Below are positions 28,456 through 38,907 of a stretch of DNA of 64,000 bases, one piece after another. The first letter of the stretch is position 1. Each line of letters starts with the position of its first letter. The stretch covers positions 543,672 to 607,671 of the forward strand of contig LSRX01000130.1 of NCBI GenBank assembly GCA_001939145.1. Reading direction: 5' to 3'. The notes beneath the pieces are model-generated. The model did no database searches, was not told where the DNA came from, and saw only the letters and a program-made list of their open reading frames with translations. The DNA is from Symbiodinium microadriaticum. Its lineage: Eukaryota > Sar > Dinophyceae > Suessiales > Symbiodiniaceae. The position numbers were made by a program, and so were the translations under genes.

Positions 28456-31409
28456 CCCTGGCCACCTCCGCCGGGGATCCGCCAGAAGCCGAGCCAGGTC
28501 CCTTTCCACCTCATCCTTCGCGGAGACCTGTCGGAAAGAGGGCGTTTAGGGTTTATAGGGCTTTAGGGTTTTAGGGTTTAGGGGTTTAGGGTTTCGGAAA
28601 TGCGGTTTAGGGCCGCGGTGATACCCAGAAACTCCAATCTCTCTGAACTCCCATCAGCATTATTGCCACCATGATGACCATCCGCAGAGGATAAGATCCT
28701 CAGCTCCCCACGCGCAAAACCCTACCCCTCGGCCTTGCTGCTGAAGGTGCCCTGCGGAGCAGACAAGAGCGGAGGTCGCAGCATTCCTTGCAAGATGCGG
28801 AGATTCAGGTTTAGGGCTCCCGGGCTATTTTTAGGATTTCAATATTGTAGGGTTTAGGGTTTAGGGCGAAGTGCCAGCAAACTGGCTGAACATCTCGAGG
28901 TCTTCACGGTTAAAGGCTAATTTTGCGGTCATCTGGTTTAGGGTTCAGTGGCGGTTCCTCCCAATCCGTGCCAAGCGGGATCGTTTGGTAGGACCTCATA
29001 CTGTCCGTACTTATGTGGAAGGTCTCTTTATTTCGACACGGAAGCAATCCCAAATAAACAGCACCCTATACAATGACCCAAAACCGCACAAGCCGACTGT
29101 TGAAGGTGTCCAGCCTTTTTAGGAACAGCGAAGTATGTGCACTTCTCACAACGTCTTGGACAATTGCGAACCTCAGTATGTAGCCAAGCAAAAAAACAGC
29201 AAGAGGCTGTAGCGAATCAACCAATCTTGGCAATCGCTGTGCAGAGCACTACCGAGAGCGTTTACCAGCTAGAGGATGTGCAGTTACTCAGCTACGCATT
29301 CACATGACTCATTAGGTCGCTCCACGCAACCTCCCCATAAGCCAAAACAAGACAGTTCAAGCGATCGCATTACTTGCAGACTACCACTTGGAGCGAACAG
29401 GCTGGGAGTGTTGTCAACGTTGGTCCTAAGCCGTATAGACTCTAAATTAACTACTACAGACTACAGCCGTGATGTAAGATGACCAAAGAACCGTGACAAA
29501 GCCCCAGAAGCTGCATATGCCTCACACAGCATCCTGCCGAACCCAATTTCTATCAAAGACTTTAGTCAACGGCAAGATCCGCATCTTCAAAGCTTCGAAA
29601 CCTCATGATGACCGTTTATCGCAACCTCTGTTGAACTCCCCCACCAGCACCGCAAAAATGGTGGAGACAAGGTAAGTGAGGCTCCAGAAATGTGGGCGAG
29701 GCAGCCGTCTGGAAGCGGATGATCCCCTTCCTTGGGCCACGATTTTGACATGCACACTCGCACAAGGCAGGCAAGGATCGGGGCTCGAGGTTTAGGGTTT
29801 AGGAACATGCGGGATTGAACAAACACAGCAAGCTAAACTAAAATTCTCGAGCCTGTAACCCCGAACATCTCCACCCAGCTTCCAGCTTTGGCTCCATCTC
29901 CTTGTTGAACGTGTCGTCTTTTCTCTCTGGTGCCTAGGGTGTGAAGGTTGAGGGTCCTCAGGAATGCGCCCCAAAAGCTTCAACGAACCTTCTTTCAGAA
30001 AGTATCTTAACGCCAGTTTCTGGATAGCTTATTTATTCTTATACGTCTGGCTTTGGGCCATTTGTTGAAACCAATCCCAGACTTGACGAAACCACCGCAT
30101 TGCCATGTTACAAGCCCTGAAACCAAAACCGAAAATCCTACACTTACACCCTATTTATTACATACCAGAATTCAGACATCCGTCGGTGACCTCTGTATGG
30201 CTCGCTGCCTCGTCGAGCTCCACGGCTTCCTCCATCTCACCGTCGTTGCTGACGGATCGGCCTACTCTGGGCGAGGGTTTTTGGTCTACTTACATCAAAA
30301 CTCCACAAGAGAAAGCCACAGGCCGGAAACATGTAGTTCTCGCAGGGTTGGGTTGTACATGTTGGAGTTTACAAACACGAAACTAAACCTAACCTATGGG
30401 GATAGGATTTAAGGTTCTCACTCTCAGAGTTACTAAACCCTAATTAAATCAAACCCTTAGCCCTAAACCCGGGAGTGACCACCAGGGAAATTCCTCTGCG
30501 GCTCACGGAGATGCGCACAAAGGCCCCTGGAATTACTGCAGGCTGAAGCTTTGGCTTCTCTTATGGACTTCTCGCCTTACCTGAATATAGGATTTCGGGT
30601 TTAGGGCTGCAAAGTGATGTATCTGTCAAGTTCGAGGGCATGGAGCTCGCTGAAGACTGAGGGTTCGGATTTTGTGTCCGGCCCCACCTAAATGGAGCCA
30701 CGGATCGGGAAGGCTTGAGATCGCTCGTCTCCGAAGACTGATGTTCAGCACTACGTGCCTTCTTAAACCGCATGCCCCTAAACCCCGAACTCCGCAACAT
30801 GATAAAGGCTGGGCTATATATTCCAGATTAGGCCTCGGAGAAAGTGAGCGTGCCACCCGCAAACTCAAGGTGGCTTCCACAGGAAATTGTATACGAAATC
30901 CGAAAGGCAACCCGCAAATGGCTACCCGAGTTTCGGGTATTTTGTGGAAGCAGAAGTCTCCAACTTCCGCAAAGGTGCATGCTTCATGGAGCCGCACAGA
31001 CGTGAATTCGTGAAATGTGAGAGTTGATGAGGCCTACGTCATCTTCGGGGTTTCAAGACGTTTACCGCAGGCTCATCACCAAGCTCTCTTCAAGGCCAGG
31101 AAAATTTGGAGCTCCGACAAATCCAGCAGTGGACATAGAGTTGGGGCTTAAGTAGGGTTTCGGAGCATCTCCCACTGCCAGACAAGGAAGGTTCCCCGCG
31201 AGGTTGTTTGCAGCCTTCACGACCGGCGAAGCTACAAGACTACAAGCACCCCTCAGACAGAAGATTCCCTCGCCTAGCCTCGAGCGCTCGGACCATGGGC
31301 GGTTTGCATACTTTGAGTAAAAATGCATGTCTATGTGTGTGGGCTGATGTTACCTGTGAAGACGTATTGACCGAGTGCTTGATGCAATACATTAAGGGCT
31401 CCGACATGC

Positions 31410-33446
31410 TCAGGCGTCTGGCGGAGCTGGACTGCCCTCGTTAGCAGTCATAGGATGCACCTTGTCAAGAGCAACTCCAGTCGTCGATACGAACGTGTTG
31501 ATCTCGATGCTGTAGGCTTTGGACGGCGAGTGCTTTACCGCATCGAGGCCGGCATCTTGGTCAGCGTCGGAGACCCGGAGGAAGCCGCTAAAACGTAGCG
31601 GCAGGAAGATCAGGGCCGTCCAGAAGCCTGACCAAATGGTGATCATGACGATCTCCAAAAGGTTTGCTGCGAGGCCTTCTCCATTGGCACCCGCCAGGCA
31701 GCCGCTGTCGCCGGAAACACATCCGAAGCCGCTCCACCCATGATGGAAGTCGAAGCCCTCGCCCCAATCGAAGAGCGCTGCGGCCAAGACACCCCATGCA
31801 CCGCAGGCGCCGTGCACTGCGAAGGCGTCGATGGGGTCGTCCACCTTCATCAGCTTCAACAGCGAAGACGCTCCCTGATAGACCAAGCCGCCCATGATTG
31901 CAATGCCGAAGGCACTGCCGCATTCCACGTTGCCGCATGGAGCTGTGATGGACACCAAGCCTGCGAGGATGCCGTTGCAGAAGCCGCCGATGTCGTATTT
32001 CCCACGAGTCATGCCCAGGCGCAGCAAGAAGACAACGATGCCACCCGTCGCAGCAGCGATGGTGGTGTTCATAGCCACCTGCGCAGCCATAAAGCCCTGT
32101 GCAGCATCGTTCATGCCCAATGTGGAGCCACAGTTGAAGCCGTACCAGCCGAACCACAGAATGAAGGTGCCCATGGTGATCAGGGGGAGGCTGTGGGGTG
32201 CAAACTCATCTGGATATTGGAAGCGCCCCGCGCGCGGTCCCGCAATGATGGCACCCATCAGGGCGCCCACACCACCGGTCATGTGCACAACACCGCTGCC
32301 GGCAAAGTCCATAAAGCCTCATAGAACATTTGCGAACAATTTAGGGGCAGCATTGCTCAACCCTGACAAAAGAAAGCAAAACTCGTACAAGCACAAGACC
32401 ATGAAGCCCACGCTGTTGAGTGACGCAAGCCATCCATATCCCCAGGTCCATGCCACAATGACCGGGTAGACGAAGGCGGTCATGGCGAAGGAGTAGAGGC
32501 AGTAGCCACCGAAGTTCACTCGCTCGGCCACGCCGCCGCTCACAATGGTGGAAGCTGCGGAGCAGAAGGCCTAGCTGCTTCACCAGTAATCTATCAAATC
32601 TGTCAGTATAGCCCCTTGAAGACGGATGAAAAAAAGGGGTATTGCAATTTATCCATTCTCAAGAATGAGGTATACTGGGCAACCTAGAGGCCCACTGGAA
32701 GAACCAGTTGAGCATGCCTGTTGTGGGTTCAAACTTGCCATCGCCGGCATAGTTGACAAAGCCCATGCCGAACCACTGCTCAGTACCTTCGTGGCTGAGT
32801 ACCCTGGCCAAAAAAAGGTTCGGCCAAAAAAAGGTTAACCTTTTATATTATGGTAGGATTTTATAAGCCCAAAAAGGTTAAAGGCTACCTACTCAGCTAC
32901 TAAGGCTACTAAGGTACCCATGAACCCATTGTCCAAAAACCCGTCGGCATTCATCGGCCCGCCGTAGGCAATGGCCCATCCGGAGATCCACCAACCAATG
33001 GTCCCGATGCAGACATCAGTGAGGTTCTTGAGCAGGATGTTCTGCACATTCTTGGCACGGCAGCATCCAGACTCCACCAATGCGAAGCCAGCCTGCATGA
33101 ACATCACCATTGCTCCGCAAATTATAAGCCAGATGTGATCCAGGTTGCTCTTGACCGCTTCGATGTCCGTGTAAGCACGAGTTGAGTTCGAGATCATTCC
33201 ATGGATACTGGGCTCGAGAGCAAGACGACGCTCCTGGAGTTGACGCTCCTGCATCTCTTGGGCCCGGGCGGTCAAGACCTCCTGCTGCTGCTGCAGGAGA
33301 CGCTCCAAAGCTTCCACGCGCTGCCGCAAGCTTTCGTCACCCTGAGCTACTGCACCTGGATGGGGGGGAGATGTGGGGAGATGCTTAATCAGATTCCTCA
33401 TGTCAGCTGCGTTCGTAACCTTAGAAAGAATTCCCACCTGCCACAA
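31410..33446 (-). CDS. Ammonium transporter (AMT1 type), four exons
   Basis: Moves ammonium across a membrane for nitrogen uptake. Proposed exons on the minus strand are 33446-32918, 32786-32692, 32570-32408 and 32317-31410; joined, they give one 564-residue frame. Family landmarks in order: MVMFMQAGFALVESGCCRAK, the QWAF segment, SGGVAERVNFGGYC, VYPVIVAWTWGYGW, MDFAGSGVVHMTGG (ammonium-binding Asp and first pore His), LWFGWYGFNCGS, VCNGLLGG-like FCNGILAGLVSITAPCG, and FAVHGACGAWG (second pore His). All regions of an AMT1 appear present, with a cytoplasmic tail after GFLRVSDADQDAGLD. Oddity: about 45 residues of glutamine/leucine-rich coiled coil (LRQRVEALERLLQQQQEVLT) precede the first helix. 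The start is uncertain: the listed first codon is TTG, and an ATG further up (near 33474) opens a signal-peptide-like MMRLLCIAAVVAG in another frame. All three splice sites are inferred from protein continuity. Confidence 0.9.
32318..32407 (-). other. Intron 3 of the ammonium transporter, GC donor
   Basis: 90 bp between GTGG and GCTTTATGGAC. GGCTTCATGG at the donor and GGCTTTATGG at the acceptor are an imperfect direct repeat, so the exact cut could slide, but GC...AG gives the unbroken SVGFMDFAGSG protein. Confidence 0.6.
32571..32691 (-). other. Intron 2 of the ammonium transporter, GC donor
   Basis: 121 bp, starting GCCTCTAGG and ending CAGCTAG, phase 0 between Trp and Ala of QWAF. Inside, CAGTATACCTCATTCTTGAG near the start pairs with CTTCAAGGGGCTATACTG near the end. 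A GC donor is accepted in dinoflagellates. Confidence 0.65.
32787..32917 (-). other. Intron 1 of the ammonium transporter, inverted-repeat type
   Basis: 131 bp, GT donor and AG acceptor, phase 1, flanked by GGTAC on both sides. The left end GTACCTT plus AGTAGCTGAGTA is mirrored at the right end (reverse complement GTACCTTCGTGGCTGAGTA), so the intron can fold end to end. This matches the structure of introner elements known in dinoflagellates and relatives: terminal inverted repeats plus a target-like duplication. Confidence 0.7.
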
Positions 33447-33559
33447 CTGCGGCGATGCATAGGAGGCGCATCATGACTTGTTGAAGAGTTGCACGGAGCC
33501 GGCGCACACGTTGTCTACGAACCTTCCTGCTGGAGCCCAAATGGCTGAGGGCGAAACAA

Positions 33560-34020
33560 GGGAGTGTTAGAGATCTGTATGTGTATATGGATGCCTAATT
33601 AACAGGCACTGAAAATAGGGAGCGTCCCATTCCAAGAGAACCCCTGCATTCTTTCCAGCAACATATCTTCCATGCGAGCGAGCAGAGGCATCCATAGCCA
33701 ATACTGCAAATGACATTCCAACCATGGCAAGACCGTTCACCAACAAAGCAAACCGAATTCGCTCAGCTCTGGGGTCTCGCCGTCTGCAGCACAGCTCGTT
33801 TGTGCCAAGAGACCGAGAAGGATTCAGCGTGACTTGTGTTGAATGTACACCCAGCGAGGTAAAGAATCGTTAGGCCTTACTCCCCTCTCTTTCGGACCCT
33901 GGGGGCTCTGTATACTTCCACCATCCCTAGACTCCCACAAAAGGATGCGTCCCACAAGCCAGCCCTAAGCCATGTGTTAAAAAACAAGAAACTTATGTCG
34001 TGTGTACTTGCATAAGTATT
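33560..34020. other. Upstream of the ammonium transporter, nothing recognised
   Basis: No TTTAGGG tracts, no clear gene. It could hold the promoter and 5' untranslated exon of the transporter, but dinoflagellate promoters lack motifs I could identify here. Confidence 0.3.
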
Positions 34021-34083
34021 CACATACATACATACATACATACATACATACATACATACATCCATACATCCATACATACATAA
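34021..34083. repeat. CATA/CATC microsatellite
   Basis: Perfect CATA units with a few CATC units at the right end. Confidence 0.95.
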
Positions 34084-34440
34084 AGGACCCACCGAGACCC
34101 CGCCTCGGTTCACCCGCGCGTGGAGGTAGGCAGCCACGTATCGCCTCAGTTCGCTGCTCGCCGCGCGACATCGGGCCGTGGACTTCATGGCCACAGCGTC
34201 GAAGACAGCTCTCCTTCAAAGTTGCTTGGGTTTTTCCTCACACGTAATTATGGACGCATAATTATACTCATGTGTGTGTGTGTGTGTTACATCTAGGTGG
34301 GTGCATGTGCAGGTGAAGGTATGTTCATGCATACAGGTATTTATGGTGTGTATATGGTATATAGTATATACAGTATACCAGTATACATAAACATATGCAC
34401 TTACATGTACATCTACATCTACATCTACATATCTATACAC

Positions 34441-34735
34441 ATATATTTAATTGTATACAAATATATGATTTTGATATATATATATATATAGATATATAAC
34501 ATATACATATAGATATATACATACACATACATCCATCCATCCACACATACATCCATCCATTCATTCATCCATTCATACGTACATACACATATATTTAATT
34601 GTATACAAATATATGATTTTGATATATATATATATAGATATATAACATATACATATAGATATATACATACACATACATCCATCCATCCACACATACATCC
34701 ATCCATTCATTCATCCATTCATACGTACATACACA
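34441..34735. repeat. Tandem duplication, 148-bp unit, of a microsatellite block
   Basis: ATATATTTAATTGTATAC begins at 34441 and at 34589. Both copies continue through the same AT, CATA and CATC/CATT units; the first has a few extra AT units. It is a recent segmental duplication inside simple-sequence DNA (TG and TATA repeats start at 34270). Confidence 0.9.
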
Positions 34736-34921
34736 CATACATACGGTCACTGTGTCGAGATCCAATACCCAAGGTTTAGAAATCTGGTGTTGCAGCAGCC
34801 TTTTTTTTGCAAAGGCTGCGGGGAGTTTGTGCATTTTTTGCGGGGGCCGCAGTGTTGCGGAAGGTGCTTAGATGGTCTCTCAGAATCCCCAAGTCCTAAA
34901 TCCTCAGGCCCCAAAGTGATA

Positions 34922-35022
34922 TAGGGGCCTTGATAATTAGAATAGGGCTGCAGGGTATAAATATTATACTGTAATACAATTACAAAGAACTCCCAAATCC
35001 TATTCTCTTATTAAGGCCCCTA
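34922..35022. mobile_element. MITE family B
   Basis: Left arm TAGGGGCCTTGATAATTAGA, right arm CTCTTATTAAGGCCCCTA. 101 bp, AT-rich core with paired AATATTATACTGTAA words. Confidence 0.85.
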
Positions 35023-36023
35023 CATTAAGCTCAGGCTGATCCCGCCTGATGCTCGCGACCTCCAACAGCTCTGTGACCGCTCGCTGGCTTTCGGCGTGCC
35101 GGGGGGAGGGCTCCGGTGACGAACTGGTCCTCCGATGCTCTCCGGCTGATTGACACTCGCACTCGGACGAAACCAGGCAAGGTCTGCAAACGATTTTTGG
35201 GGCTTTTTGGGCTCAGGGACTATGATTTAGAATGGCTTGGGGCTCTCTTGTTCTTGTCGCTGGCTGCAAGGCTGCAAGGAGAACGTCGTGAGTTGAGGAT
35301 TGGTTTGGTCTTGGCGTCTTGGAGTTTAGGCCTAGGCTTGCCGACGTCTTTGTATTGCTTCGGGCTAAACCCTAAACCCTATTGAAGACCCCTTTTGCAG
35401 CAGGCTTCTAACTTCTAACTGCCGTCGCTGTGAAGCAGTGCACCACTCATGACTGCGCAACCCCGCACAACGTGTGAGTTGAACTCGCAGAAATGAGAGC
35501 GCCAACTAAGGGGAATTCCGAGTCTGTCTTCGGAAGCTCAGCTCATCATCTGTGTCTTGAGATCCCTCACCTTTTCGTAAGTAAAGGTGCTAAGCTCGTG
35601 CCTTTTCTTGGTCGGACATTATTCATAAGGAGCCCTTTTCAGGTAGGGTTTTATCGGATCCAGGTAGGGTAACCCCACAAACCCTAAACCCCCAAGACTC
35701 CTAAAGGGGCAGGGTTTTATAGGGTCCAGGTAGGGTTTGGGAAGCTTAGGCTTGGGGTTGTTGGTTTCCGGCTCCATGAGGAGTTTTAGGATGTAACATC
35801 TCAAAGGGAGTCCTTTGAGGCATCATGGTTCCTGTTCAGAGTTGAAACTGTTAAGGGTGAAAAATGGACAAGGACACCACGTTCTAGTTTCATGGGGCGG
35901 TGTCTCTATAAGGTTTGTGTTTGAGACTCTCTCAACGTGCCAGAAGTGTTCTGTTTGAAGAGAATAGAGTATAGAGAAGAGGCCTTCAGTCTGCCTTTGT
36001 TTCCGGAAGTCTGAAACCCTAAC

Positions 36024-36122
36024 CTGGTTCCTTGTTGGGGATATATTAAAAATGATCATTTTTAATCCTTATTAGGGTTTTATTATAACAAAAATGTAAA
36101 ATTGTATCCAACAAGGACCCAG
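36024..36122. mobile_element. Inverted-repeat element, family F
   Basis: CTGGTTCCTTGTTGG on the left and CCAACAAGGACCCAG on the right are mirror arms. The core is AT-rich and contains the palindrome AAAAATGATCATTTTT. The arm also occurs, unpaired, in the tandem duplication at 28347. Confidence 0.8.
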
Positions 36123-36639
36123 CAACCCTCAAGTGTCTAGAGTCTCGTTTACTTCCATGTACCTACCATGCCAACATCGGTTACGCCATCTCCTACAGGC
36201 TGAAATGAAAGCAGCCCGGACCGCTCACACCATATACCATATGTTCAGGGCTTGGGGTTTATTTTGGGGTTTATTTAGGGTTTCGACACTTGGTACACTT
36301 CTCGATAGGGTTTAGGCTGTAGGGTTTAATTTAGGCGAGAGGTTGGAACCCTAGACACAGCACCGTGTGGACCTGTGGACCGTACAAGCCCCGAAACGAT
36401 CGTGCCAAGGCGCATCTCTCCAGCCGTCGTCGGTGTCTCGGCTGCTTCTCCTCCACCCCATAATAATATACTATAGTAATGTAGAATAACTATATTATAC
36501 ACTTCTTTGCTTGCCCCATTTGGAGTACTATCTAACCAGCCGTTGCTGCTTGAGACACTGCAAAAGCTTTCCTGCCCCAGGAACCAAACCACCGCAACCA
36601 TAACCCGCAGGATCAGCACAGGCACCGCATTGCTCTTGC

Positions 36640-36776
36640 AGTCCTACATAGGAGTTAGGATTAGGAGGATCTTTTGGGAGATGGACCCTCTCAATAAGGT
36701 CCGTTTTCAAAGAGAGCCATAAGACGGGTTAAGAAGGTCCCCTTTAAGGGATCTTCCTAATGCGACCTAGGACTAC
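36640..36776. mobile_element. Inverted-repeat element, family E
   Basis: AGTCCTACATAGGAGTTAGG, continuing ATTAGGAGGATC, is mirrored imperfectly by GATCTTCCTAATGCGACC then TAGGACTAC. About 137 bp. Internal words GGTCC and GGACC also pair. Confidence 0.65.
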
Positions 36777-38023
36777 AAATGAAAGTTTCAGACTCTCCCT
36801 TCGCACCAATCCATTCGTATCCGAAAGATTCCACGATTGAACTCGTTCCGGCTTCCACCCAGGTCCGAATCTGCAGGCTTGGGCAAAGACTAGTTTGTTC
36901 TTTTACTAGTAGGAGTACTTTGTTTATGCAGTTTATGTAGTCTTGGTTCCTTGCGGTTTTCGATATCTCGGCTATGCTCCTGACTGAACATCTGAATCTC
37001 TGAAGAAAACATCGCCCCAAGAAGCGCAGCCTACCAATCGACGCTCTCACGCTCGGGGAGCTGGTGGCGTTAGGGTGCGCAGGGATTCGGCATTCGGGAC
37101 TCAAGTTTGGGCCTCAGGGTTTATAGGGTTTAGGGATGTGTTCCCTTTTTGTGTGGCCAATTGCCTAGGCCACATCTTCGCCGGTCGGCCGCCTCGGCCT
37201 GAGGAAGTTCGGGCACGTGTGATTCGTGTGATGCTGGTGTTTGTGCCAGTACACCTTCTCGCTATACTTGCTGTTTTCCCTTCACTCTTGCTCTACGCAG
37301 GACAGTATCAGCCATGCTCTGATTCATTCCCCTTCATGCCCCCTACTTCAGACATTCCGCACTGGAAAGCTACCCTCATCAAACCAGTTCCCCGACACCC
37401 CAACTGGGGCTGCTCGATGTGCCGCGATTCGAACCCTCAACTCCCAACCCGGAGGCCCAAGTAATTCGACCATCTTTGAGCCCAAAGACTGTAAGACCTC
37501 GAACTAAGAAACGTTCCATGAACAGAATGAGGATCCCCAATCAGAGACTCCCAACCTGGAATTCATCTTCCTACACCGGGCATCTTCCCGAAGGCCTTGC
37601 CGACGGCAGGTCCTGGTGGAGAGCTGGACCTGACTTTCGATTCTTCCCAAGTTTCCTAACATAAACCGGCAGGGGGGTGTCCTTGCGACAAGGATCCGAC
37701 TGCTTCTAGTCTACATCCGGTTCGCTTGTTCCAAATAATTAGGTTTCATAAAAGTTCGACGAGCTTCGAATTCCGAGTGTTGTTGTTGAAGCCTCTTTCC
37801 GTGAATCAGTCTGGGGCCCATAGAATGCCCTTGCCCTACAAAAACCTCTACCAGATCCACGTTAGTTTTTGTGCCCAATAAGCCGTTGAGAACTAACTCT
37901 CTACGCCCAAAGGAAACGCCGCGGAAGAAAGCTCCTGGCTGCAGCCTTCGCCCTGCACCCCCTTCCCCCCCGCCCTCCACCGAAATCCTAAACCCTCAAT
38001 CCTAATCCCGGAATACAAGAAAC

Positions 38024-38112
38024 GGAGACTATAGCTCCTTTTTGGAGTTACCAATTGTAGGAACCAAAACATAAGCCTGGTTAAACCAAATTACCATGGA
38101 GACTATAGCTAA
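38024..38112. mobile_element. MITE family C, diverged
   Basis: GGAGACTATAGCT occurs at both ends in the same orientation, and CTCCTTTTTGGAGTTACC matches the core of the 26314 element. The left arm is partly altered, so this is a decayed or rearranged copy. Confidence 0.55.
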
Positions 38113-38139
38113 GCCTTCGGTACCGCCCCCAAATAAATA

Positions 38140-38600
38140 AATATACATATTACATATATAAAATATATGTATATCTATATAGAGTTCTTCTAGTATCTAG
38201 TATTCTATCTATACATGTGTATACATATATATATATATATACTCATATGATATGATATGATATATATATATATATATATGTGTGTGTGTATGTATATACT
38301 AAAACATGTTTATACTACGAATACCATCTAACTCTTACAAAGCGGGCGCCTGAACCAAACAAAAATGCTTCGACTCCAAGCGGGCCTCGGCTCGTAGCCC
38401 GAGGCCAGGCCCCGGGTCGATAGGAAGTCCTGCGTTCAGGTTTTGTAGGGTTTAGGGTATAGGATATATATATATGTATATGTATATGTATATGTATTAT
38501 ATGTGTATGTAAGTATGATATATATATATATATATATATTATACGAGCTCAAGAACCACATATAAGCATGGACACACACACACACATATGTTTCATTCTA
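38140..38600. repeat. AT and TATG microsatellites
   Basis: (AT)n and GATAT units at 38140-38300, a non-repetitive stretch with one TTTAGGG copy at 38301-38455, then TATATG and (AT)n units to 38545 and CACA units at 38572-38590. Confidence 0.9.
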
Positions 38601-38824
38601 CTTCTGCCTATATCTGCCATGTATATACACATGCATGCACTACAGCAGCACGCATGTTTTATGTGTCTGTTTATGCTCATGCGTAGTCATATTTTTTGTC
38701 ATATTGTAGAAGGTGTCTCTCTTGCTTCTTTTTTGGGCTGCGCTCTTCGATGAATGCCGCTCCTTGATCAGGTGACAAGTCGGCAAACTCTAGGTCCTCA
38801 AACGTATGCAACGAAGCCATGTGG

Positions 38825-38907
38825 GACTTTTCGAAAATTAGGGATACCTTATTTTGGGGTCCTTATAATAGGCATCCTACTATTTAGGCTATTTTCGGAA
38901 ACCCCCA
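38825..38907. mobile_element. Inverted-repeat element, family D-related
   Basis: TTTTCGAAAATTAGGG at the left end and CTATTTTCGGAAACCCC at the right end are mirror arms, and the core has GGGGTCC. Weakest member of the family. Confidence 0.45.

Larger units (their letters stand above)
26152..31409. other. Intergenic with repeats, no supported gene
   Basis: Contains two inverted-repeat elements (26314, 26811), an inverted CCCTAAA/TTTAGGG pair at 26578-26636, an 8-N gap, a tandem duplication at 28347, and TTTAGGG-type tracts at 28546-28610, 28848-28866, 29785-29800 and 30425-30470. A minus-strand frame at 27493-27930 (145 codons) starts with an ATG but shows no recognisable domain. Nothing else coding is supported. 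Confidence 0.5.
34736..38139. other. Intergenic, no supported gene
   Basis: Short frames only. TTTAGGG/CCCTAAA tracts at 35368-35380, 35676-35692, 36262-36312 and 37112-37136. Three inverted-repeat elements and a family C relative are listed separately. A plus-strand frame at 37075-37464 has one hydrophobic segment (VMLVFVPVHLLAILAVF) but overlaps a TTTAGGG tract, which argues against a gene. Confidence 0.45.

Noticed and set aside
31740..32469. Two plus-strand frames of about 190 codons
   Set aside because: Antisense of the ammonium transporter exons; no independent motif.
34021..34083. CRISPR-like regular repeats
   Set aside because: Plain tetranucleotide microsatellite without spacers, in a eukaryotic context.
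37415..37450. GATTCGAACCC string resembling a tRNA T-loop (minus strand)
   Set aside because: The flanking bases do not form a T-stem and no anticodon or acceptor arms are found.
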